Shown piece after piece: positions 58,784 through 64,000 of a stretch of DNA of 64,000 nucleotides. The notes under the pieces were generated by a model. It was not told where the DNA came from, did no database searches, and saw nothing but the letters and a program-made list of their open reading frames with translations. The stretch covers positions 24,840 through 88,839 of the forward strand of contig NZ_JBGFGP010000105.1 of the NCBI RefSeq assembly GCF_041224545.1. Reading direction: 5' to 3'. Source of the DNA: Sedimentitalea sp041224545 (GTDB taxonomy: Bacteria > Pseudomonadota > Alphaproteobacteria > Rhodobacterales > Rhodobacteraceae). How positions within the stretch are numbered: position 1 is the first letter of the stretch; each line of letters begins with the position of its first letter. The position numbers were made by a program, and so were the translations under genes.

Positions 58784-59071
58784 GACCGTCCTCCGCATGT
58801 CCCGCTCCTCACGCTAGGCCATCACCAGCAAGAAGCCCAGAATATTTGAGCGATACACACTGCCCGGGCCAGATGCGCGAACCGGTTTTTGCATCCGGCG
58901 GGACTGTGTCATTTCGGTATCGACTGATGACGTCATTTACCTTTGGTTGTGGCGCGCGCACTTGATTTACTCTATGGTAACCTTAGTTAACGTTCCCATA
59001 GTGTCTGTCCGGTGGTCGGGCGGGCATTTCTGCTTCGCGGCAATTTAACTCGTAAAATCGGGAGAACTATC
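58784..59071. promoter_or_regulatory. Intergenic region upstream of outer-membrane barrel gene
   Basis: 288 bp between divergent genes, more AT-rich than its surroundings, with no convincing gene. It contains the perfect palindrome ATGACGTCAT (58927-58936), a GTTAAC-containing stretch near 58985-58992 and TTGATT at 58962-58967 that could be a -35 box. A regulator cannot be named. Confidence 0.35.
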
Positions 59072-59662
59072 ATGAGAAAACGCACCACTACCGCTCTCCT
59101 TCTTGCCACGGCTGCGACGGCGGCTCTGGCGATGGCCCCGGCACAGGCCGGTGATTTTGACGGCGGGTATCTGGGTGTGCAACTCGGATATGCCTATGGC
59201 GATTTCGATCTCGGCAGTGTCGGCGACACCATCACCGATTTTGACAGCGACAGTGTCATCGGCGGCATTTCGGGTGGCTATCTCTGGGGCATCGGCAACG
59301 GCTGGTATCTCGGACCGGAACTTCAGTATGACTGGGCCAATATCACCATCAACAACCCTGACACGGGTGAATCCGCGGATTTCGACGGGATCGCGCGCCT
59401 GAATGTGATTGCCGGGTACGAGCTTGGCAACGGCATGCTCTATGGTAGCCTTGGCTATGCTTATACCGATCTGAACGGGGTCGGTGATTTCTTCGACGGA
59501 AGCAGCGACGGATACGCGATCGGTCTTGGATATGATTGGTGGGTGGATGACAACTGGACCTTTGGCGTCGAGTATCTCTATCAGAGTTTCAACGATATCG
59601 GCTCCGGCGGCGGCGATGTCGATCTGAGCACGATCTACCTCAGGACCGCATTCCGCTTCTGA
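59072..59662 (+). CDS. Outer-membrane beta-barrel protein (opacity/OmpA-barrel type)
   Basis: A 196-residue exported protein. The signal peptide MRKRTTTALLLATAATAALAMAPAQA precedes an eight-strand-like barrel with alternating aromatic/Gly strands: GGYLGVQLGYAYGDFDLG, GYLWGIGNGWYLGPELQYDW, LNVIAGYELGNGMLYGSLGYAY and FGVEYLYQSFND, ending in TAFRF, the C-terminal Phe signature for BAM insertion. Acidic loops are Gly/Asp-rich. GGGAG precedes the ATG. The function (porin, adhesin or structural) is unknown. Confidence 0.88.
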   Translation: MRKRTTTALLLATAATAALAMAPAQAGDFDGGYLGVQLGYAYGDFDLGSVGDTITDFDSDSVIGGISGGYLWGIGNGWYLGPELQYDWANITINNPDTGESADFDGIARLNVIAGYELGNGMLYGSLGYAYTDLNGVGDFFDGSSDGYAIGLGYDWWVDDNWTFGVEYLYQSFNDIGSGGGDVDLSTIYLRTAFRF

Positions 59663-59663
59663 T

Positions 59664-59705
59664 CCAACGCGTCCGATTACAATCCCAACGCGTCCGATTA
59701 CAATC
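59664..59705 (+). repeat. Two-copy tandem 21-bp repeat
   Basis: Two adjacent identical 21-bp units (59664-59684 and 59685-59705), each starting CCAACGCGTCCG. They fill the gap between the barrel gene stop and its terminator; each contains an MluI-like ACGCGT. Probably a recent slippage duplication. Confidence 0.9.
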
Positions 59706-59710
59706 AAAAT

Positions 59711-59736
59711 GGCCCGCAATCATTCGATTGCGGGCC
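59711..59736 (+). terminator. Intrinsic terminator of the outer-membrane barrel gene
   Basis: A perfect 10-bp stem GGCCCGCAAT (59711-59720) / ATTGCGGGCC (59727-59736), 6-nt loop, preceded by AAAA and followed by TTCT. The A-rich upstream side means it could also serve the convergent copper ATPase gene. Confidence 0.8.
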
Positions 59737-59770
59737 TTCTGCTGTCTGGCGTGTTGTTCTCGGGCAAGGC

Positions 59771-62068
59771 TCAGGTCGGCGCTGGATCGCTCACCCGCGA
59801 TGTGGCCGCGCCCTTTGACAGGGCTGCAAAGCGCGCGGGTTTCGCATGGCGCAGGCGCAGGGCATTGGTCACAACGAAGACCGAGGACATTGCCATCGCG
59901 GCAGCGGCCAGAACGGGTGACAGCATCCAGCCGAATAGCGGATAGAAGACGCCGGCCGCGACCGGGATCAGCAGAACGTTGTAGCCAAAGGCCCAGAACA
60001 GGTTCTGGCGGATGTTGCGCATCGTCTGGGACGAAATGTCGAAGGCATGCGCCACACCGGTCAGATCGCCCGAGATCAACACCACGTCGGCGGCCTCGAT
60101 CGCGATATCCGTTCCGCTGCCGACCGCGATGCCCACATCGGCCGAGGCGAGCGCCGGGGCGTCATTGATGCCATCGCCGACAAAGGCCAGCTTGCCGTCG
60201 CCCCGCAGCTGCTCAAGCGCCGCGACCTTGCCGTCGGGCAAGACCCCGGCGACAACCGTGTCGATGCCCAGCTCATCCGCGATGGCCTCGGCGGTCGCGG
60301 GGTTGTCGCCCGAGATCATCGCGACCCGCAATCCCATGTCGTGAAACGCCTTGATTGCGGCAGGGGTGGTTGGCTTGATCGGGTCGGCAACACCGATCGC
60401 AGCCGCAATCGTGCCGTCAATCGCGGCATAAAGGGCGGTGCGCCCGGTGCGCGCCAGCGCAGAGCCGGTTTCGGCAAGTTCGCCCAGGTCGATATCGTTT
60501 CGCGACATGAAGGCGTCCGATCCGATCTGAACCAGATGCCCATCGACACGCGCCTGTGCGCCCAGCCCGGTCAAGGACTGGAAATCTCCCGCCTCCGCAA
60601 TGGGCAGCCGGGCCTCGTCCGCGGCGCGGGTGATCGCCTCGGCAATCGGATGTTCGGACAGCGCCTCGACCGCGGCGATCAGGCCGAGAACGCGGTTCCG
60701 ATCCTGCCCCTCTGCCGTGACGAGGTCGGTCAGGGCGGGTTGTCCCCGTGTCAGGGTGCCGGTCTTGTCCAGTGCGACGACGTCCACCTCTTGCAGCAAT
60801 TGCAGCGCGTCGCCCTTGCGAAAGAATACGCCCATCTCGGCCGCGCGCCCGGTGCCCACCATGATCGAGGTCGGCGTCGCCAGCCCCATGGCGCAGGGGC
60901 AGGCGATGATGAGCACCGACACGCCAGCGACCAGCGCATGGGACAGCGCAGGCTCCGGGCCAAAGACAAGCCAGGCCAGCATCGTGACCGCGGCGCCGAT
61001 CATCACCGCAGGCACGAACCAGGCGGTGATGCGGTCGACCAGGCCCTGAATGGGCAGTTTCGCCGCCTGGGCCTGCTCTACCATGCCGATGATCCGGGCC
61101 AGCATGGTATCGGCGCCAACGCGGGTCGCGCGGAAACGGAAGGCTCCGGTGCCGTTGATCGTGCCGCCGATCACCGCAGCGTCGGCCTCCTTGGCGACGG
61201 GGATCGATTCGCCGGTGATCATGCTCTCGTTCACGAAGGAGGTGCCAGACAGAACCACGCCGTCCACGGCAATACGCTCGCCGGGACGGACCTGTATCAC
61301 GTCACCGACCGCGATCTCTTCGATGGGCAAGTCGAGTGTCTCGTCGCCGCGTTCGACACGGGCCACGCCGCTGCGCAGCTTGATCAGCTTGCGGATCGCG
61401 TCGCCGGTGCGCCCCTTGGCGCGCGCTTCGAGATACCGGCCGAGCAGGATCAGAACGACGATGACGGCCGCCGCTTCGAAATATACATTCGCCGTTCCCG
61501 CAGGCAGCAGGTCGGGTGCGAAGGTGGCGACAACCGAAAACCCGTAGGCCGCGAGCGTGCCAATCGCCACCAGCGAGTTCATGTCGGGCGCGCGGCGGAG
61601 CAATGCGGGGATGCCCTTGGTATAGAACTGCAAGCCGGGACCGAACAGGATGATGGTGGTGAGTACGAATTGCAGGATTTGACTGTTCCGGGTGCCGATG
61701 GTGTCGGCAATCAGGTCATGTACGCCCGGAATGAAATGCGATCCCATCTCAAGCAGGAATACCGGCAGCGTCAGCACCGCCGCGACGAGCGTTACACGCC
61801 CGAGCCTGGTGATCTCGGCGGATTTGTCCACCGGGGCGGCTTCGGGTGTCTTGAGCACGGCGGGATAGCCGGCGTCGCTGACTACATCGGCAAGTTTCTC
61901 CGCAGAGGTCAAGGACTTGTCGAAATCGACCGTCGCGGTCTCTGTCGCCAGGTTGACCGTTGCGGTGACGACGCCAGGGGCAGATTGCAGCGCGCGCTCG
62001 GCACGTCCGACGCAAGACGCGCAGGACAAGCCGGACACCTGCAACTGAATGGTTTGGTTCTGGGGCAT
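59771..62068 (-). CDS. copA: Copper-translocating P1B-type ATPase
   Basis: A 765-residue heavy-metal ATPase. One N-terminal HMA domain carries GLSCASC. The membrane metal site is ACPCAMGL (CPC), the actuator loop TGES, the phosphorylation site DKTGTLT, the P1B-specific SEHP and the hinge GDGINDAPAL. The CPC motif and the pattern of the last helices (YNVLLIPVAAGV; MAMSSVFVVTNALRLR) indicate Cu(I) export. The ATG at 62068 is preferred over GTG at 62083. No CueR-type regulator or copper chaperone is adjacent. Confidence 0.94.
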   Translation of the reverse strand: MPQNQTIQLQVSGLSCASCVGRAERALQSAPGVVTATVNLATETATVDFDKSLTSAEKLADVVSDAGYPAVLKTPEAAPVDKSAEITRLGRVTLVAAVLTLPVFLLEMGSHFIPGVHDLIADTIGTRNSQILQFVLTTIILFGPGLQFYTKGIPALLRRAPDMNSLVAIGTLAAYGFSVVATFAPDLLPAGTANVYFEAAAVIVVLILLGRYLEARAKGRTGDAIRKLIKLRSGVARVERGDETLDLPIEEIAVGDVIQVRPGERIAVDGVVLSGTSFVNESMITGESIPVAKEADAAVIGGTINGTGAFRFRATRVGADTMLARIIGMVEQAQAAKLPIQGLVDRITAWFVPAVMIGAAVTMLAWLVFGPEPALSHALVAGVSVLIIACPCAMGLATPTSIMVGTGRAAEMGVFFRKGDALQLLQEVDVVALDKTGTLTRGQPALTDLVTAEGQDRNRVLGLIAAVEALSEHPIAEAITRAADEARLPIAEAGDFQSLTGLGAQARVDGHLVQIGSDAFMSRNDIDLGELAETGSALARTGRTALYAAIDGTIAAAIGVADPIKPTTPAAIKAFHDMGLRVAMISGDNPATAEAIADELGIDTVVAGVLPDGKVAALEQLRGDGKLAFVGDGINDAPALASADVGIAVGSGTDIAIEAADVVLISGDLTGVAHAFDISSQTMRNIRQNLFWAFGYNVLLIPVAAGVFYPLFGWMLSPVLAAAAMAMSSVFVVTNALRLRHAKPARFAALSKGAATSRVSDPAPT

Positions 62069-62177
62069 GACACTCGCTCGCACTATGTCTTTTTAGAATA
62101 GGTGTGACCCTGCGTGATTGAAAGGTCAGCGCCGGAAAATGTGCGTTGCGGATGGTGCCGCCTGCGGGGCAAGCGGA

Positions 62178-62702
62178 TCAGCGTTGCAGCAGCGCTTCGA
62201 TCTTCTGCGTCACCTTGCGCGAAACCGGCGTGACCGACGCCCCCCAGGTGGCGCTGACACTGCCATCCGGAGCGATCAGGATCTTGTTGAAGTTCCACGC
62301 GGGCTCGAAACCCGTTGCATCCCGCACCGCCCGGTAAAACGAGTGCGCGGCGGCTCCCCTGACGTTGCTGATATCGGTCATCGGCAGGTCCAGATCATAG
62401 TTCAGCTCGCAGAACTGCTTGACCTCTGCGGCGGTTGCGAGTTCCTGGTTGAAATCGTCTGAAGGAACCGCGAGCACCACCAGCCCCCGCTCGCGATAGC
62501 GGTCATACAGGCGCTGAAGGTCGGCGTATTGCCCGGTAAAGCCGCATTGCGAGGCGGTGTTCACGACCAGCACGGGATGCCCCCGCCAGTCTTCGATAGA
62601 CAGCGAACCGCCGTCGATGGAAGGAAATGTACCGCTGACACCACCGGCCAGACCGGACTGGGCGACAATCGTAAGCGCAATCGCAGCAAGCAGATGTTTC
62701 AT
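62178..62702 (-). CDS. Glutathione peroxidase family protein, exported
   Basis: A 174-residue thioredoxin-fold peroxidase. The signal peptide is MKHLLAAIALTIVAQSGLAGG. NTASQCGFTGQY carries the peroxidatic Cys (about residue 53), VPSDDFNQELAT the Gln of the catalytic set in a shortened FxQE form, and PAWNFNKILIAPDG the Trp-Asn. Such Cys-type enzymes mostly use thioredoxin; here it would act in the periplasm or on the membrane. GGAGGA sits 4 bp before the ATG at 62702. It diverges from msrB. Confidence 0.9.
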   Translation of the reverse strand: MKHLLAAIALTIVAQSGLAGGVSGTFPSIDGGSLSIEDWRGHPVLVVNTASQCGFTGQYADLQRLYDRYRERGLVVLAVPSDDFNQELATAAEVKQFCELNYDLDLPMTDISNVRGAAAHSFYRAVRDATGFEPAWNFNKILIAPDGSVSATWGASVTPVSRKVTQKIEALLQR

Positions 62703-62846
62703 GTTGTCCTCCAAACCCGAGCCTTGTACGTCGCTGGCCGGGTGCCGGATCATTCTAGCACGTCCGCGCGAGCGGGATGAAACAATCCTTTGATTTCCGT
62801 CGCCACAGACCAAATACTGTTTCTGATCACATGGCGGAGGACCAAT

Positions 62847-63296
62847 ATGCCGAACTATTCCAAAGACCCGGACCGTATCGCCGCGCTCAGCCCCGAGCAG
62901 TTCCACGTGACCCAGGAAAGCGGGACGGAACGCCCCGGTACGGGCGCGTTGCTGCATAACAAGGAGCCGGGCATTTATGTCGATATCGTGTCGGGCGAAC
63001 CCTTGTTCGCGTCATCGGACAAATACGAATCCGGATGTGGCTGGCCCAGTTTCACCAAGGCCATCGAACCGGCGCTGGTCAACGAGATCGAGGACCGCTC
63101 GCTTGGCATGATCCGCACCGAAGTGCGCAGCGTGCATGGCGATAGCCATCTGGGTCATGTGTTTCCGGACGGGCCGCGCGACCGGGGCGGCATGCGCTAT
63201 TGCATCAACTCGGCCAGCCTGCGGTTCATTCACCGCGACGACATGGAGGCCGAAGGATACGCGGACTATCTTGATCAGGTGGAGGACATACGATGA
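62847..63296 (+). CDS. msrB: Peptide-methionine (R)-S-oxide reductase
   Basis: A 149-residue MsrB. Catalytic Cys119 lies in MRYCINSASLRF; the SGCGWPSF segment has Cys64 as a candidate resolving Cys, and HLGHVFPDGP and the SDKYESG stretch match the family. The zinc-binding CxxC pairs of many MsrBs are absent (GIYVDIVSGEPLF and SVHGDSHLGHV instead). No signal peptide, so cytosolic. GGAGG precedes the ATG at 62847. It overlaps msrA by ATGA. Confidence 0.93.
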   Translation: MPNYSKDPDRIAALSPEQFHVTQESGTERPGTGALLHNKEPGIYVDIVSGEPLFASSDKYESGCGWPSFTKAIEPALVNEIEDRSLGMIRTEVRSVHGDSHLGHVFPDGPRDRGGMRYCINSASLRFIHRDDMEAEGYADYLDQVEDIR

Positions 63297-63799
63297 CCGA
63301 ACGCGCAGTATTGGCCGGTGGCTGTTTCTGGGGCATGCAGGATCTGATCCGCAAGAAACCCGGCGTCGAGAAGACCCGCGTGGGCTATACCGGCGGCGAC
63401 GTGCCCAATGCGACCTATCGCGACCATGGCACCCATGCCGAGGGGATCGAGATTCTGTTTGACCCTTCGAGGATCAGCTATCGCGACCTCTTGGAGTTCT
63501 TTTTCCAGATCCACGATCCGACCACGCCCAACCGTCAGGGAAACGACCGGGGGATGAGCTACCGGTCGGCAATCTACTATGTGGATGAGACCCAGAAGGA
63601 AATTGCGCTTGATACCATCGCCGATGTCGAGGCGTCGGGCCTCTGGCCCGGCAAGGTCGTGACGGAAGTCGAGCCGGCAGGCGCGTTCTGGGAGGCGGAA
63701 CCGGAACATCAGGATTATCTCGAGCGGATACCGCACGGGTACACCTGCCATTTCGCGCGTCCGGACTGGGTGTTGCCGAGGCGCGCCAAGGCGTCCTAG
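63293..63799 (+). CDS. msrA: Peptide-methionine (S)-S-oxide reductase
   Basis: A 168-residue MsrA. The catalytic GCFWG motif gives Cys11, followed by GVEKTRVGYTGGDVPNATYRDHGTHAEGIEI, DPTTPNRQGNDRGMSYRSAIYY and the HQDYLERIPHGYTCHF C-terminus. It reduces S-sulfoxides of methionine, complementing msrB, with which it is translationally coupled. A hairpin follows the stop. Confidence 0.95.
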   Translation: MTERAVLAGGCFWGMQDLIRKKPGVEKTRVGYTGGDVPNATYRDHGTHAEGIEILFDPSRISYRDLLEFFFQIHDPTTPNRQGNDRGMSYRSAIYYVDETQKEIALDTIADVEASGLWPGKVVTEVEPAGAFWEAEPEHQDYLERIPHGYTCHFARPDWVLPRRAKAS

Positions 63800-63817
63800 A
63801 ACGCGCGCATGTGGCTG

Positions 63818-63848
63818 AGACCCGGTGTCGCCGACCGGCGCCGGGTCT
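63818..63848 (+). terminator. Terminator-like hairpin after msrBA
   Basis: Stem AGACCCGG (63818-63825) / CCGGGTCT (63841-63848), with an inner CGCC/GGCG pairing in the loop, then TCGTC. It lies about 20 bp after the msrA stop. There is no U-run, so efficiency is uncertain. Confidence 0.55.
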
Positions 63849-63863
63849 TCGTCAAATGCCCTA

Positions 63864-64000
63864 GGTCATGTTGACAAATGGCGGAGCCATAGGCGGATAG
63901 ATGTGATGTCGATGAAGCCAAGGAAGCTCTCGGCGGTCTTGTCGTAGCGGGTGGCGACGCGCCGGGCGTTTTTGAGCTTGTTGAAGCAGCGCTCGACCAG
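63864..64000 (-). mobile_element. IS5-family insertion sequence, cut by the window edge
   Basis: The terminal part of an IS carrying a transposase whose 3' end reads leftward. The element boundary is near the CTAG at 63861-63864, since the following GTCATGTTGACAAATGGC resembles IS5/IS427-group terminal inverted repeats. The other end lies outside the window, so the inverted repeat and target duplication cannot be checked. Confidence 0.6.
63866..64000 (-). CDS. IS5-family transposase, C-terminal fragment (5' partial)
   Basis: The last 44 codons of a transposase read on the minus strand, ending at TGA (63866-63868). Residues VERCFNKLKNARRVATRYDK and TAESFLGFIDITSIRLWLR match the C-terminal DDE-helix region (the VER...E/K-ARRVATRYDK signature) of IS5/IS427-group transposases. 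The start lies beyond the right edge, so it may be a complete gene. The short translated run was read directly from the sequence. Confidence 0.85.
   Translation of the reverse strand: MVERCFNKLKNARRVATRYDKTAESFLGFIDITSIRLWLRHLST

Noticed and set aside
1..64000. tRNA, rRNA, riboswitch, prophage or defence-island signals
   Set aside because: No cloverleaf, rRNA core, phage structural gene, restriction-modification or toxin-antitoxin pair was recognised by eye; tools such as tRNAscan-SE, Infernal and PADLOC would be decisive but could not be run.

Overview
The window looks like chromosomal DNA of a GC-rich alphaproteobacterium, most likely a Rhodobacteraceae (Roseobacter-group) member. This rests on gene content and neighbourhood recalled from those genomes: the lspA / DUF3035 lipoprotein / paired M16 peptidase run, a DUF1674 (SDHAF4-type) protein beside an RsmB methyltransferase, P-II with AmtB, a four-gene Mn/Fe-type ABC importer, a long ALDH16-type dehydrogenase, and an intergenic hairpin repeat of a kind common in these genomes. 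No rRNA, tRNA, CRISPR array or prophage was seen. The only mobile DNA is the end of an IS5-family element cut by the right edge.

Layout. 0-5.7 kb: end of a PfkB kinase, GNAT, rppH, a FadH-like oxidoreductase, a small ABM/NIPSNAP operon (the NIPSNAP gene lacks its 5' end) diverging from a LysR regulator. 5.7-10.9 kb: a minus-strand operon (CinA-like domain protein, GNAT, AhpD-like peroxidase, OmpA-domain protein), then sfsA, map and rsmD with a ferredoxin-reductase-like flavoprotein. 12-18.7 kb: peroxiredoxin; pterin carbinolamine dehydratase, a FemAB/GNAT-like protein, GDPD, RidA; a type I secretion ATPase and adaptor pair. 18.8-24.6 kb: mlaA-mlaC, PBP1a, glnK-amtB. 24.6-31 kb: rpsO, an RTX repeat protein, DUF1643, truB, chrA, a phosphodiester glycosidase, rbfA and dapB. 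31-41.3 kb: two small secreted proteins of unknown function, DUF1674, rsmB, heparinase II/III, purH, lspA, DUF3035 lipoprotein and two M16 peptidases. 41.4-51 kb: ALDH16-type dehydrogenase with deoC, the sitABCD-like importer behind a palindromic operator candidate, and a DEAD-box helicase. 51-64 kb: fused 5-oxoprolinase/hydantoinase, mutL-rmuC, ketopantoate reductase, an outer-membrane barrel, copper ATPase, glutathione peroxidase, msrB-msrA and the IS5 fragment.

How the genes fit together. Most are core: translation and RNA maturation (rpsO, rbfA, truB, rsmB, rsmD, map, rppH, DEAD helicase), envelope maintenance (PBP1a, mlaAC, lspA, OmpA-like and barrel proteins), nitrogen control (glnK-amtB) and DNA repair (mutL, rmuC). 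Oxidative-damage enzymes recur (peroxiredoxin, AhpD-like, GPx, MsrA/B). Accessory traits are metal import and export (sit-like, CopA, ChrA), type I secretion with a plausible RTX cargo about 6.4 kb away, and deoxyribose/aldehyde catabolism (deoC with ALDH16).

No clear undescribed multi-gene defence or biosynthetic system was found. The best leads are the orphan type I secretion pair with its membrane-anchored RTX candidate, the pair of small secreted unknown proteins at 31.3-32.3 kb, the importer permease with a C-terminal extension, the split rbfA/truB/rpsO neighbourhood and several stop-codon-embedding hairpins. Product names come from motif and family recognition by eye; no database search was run.
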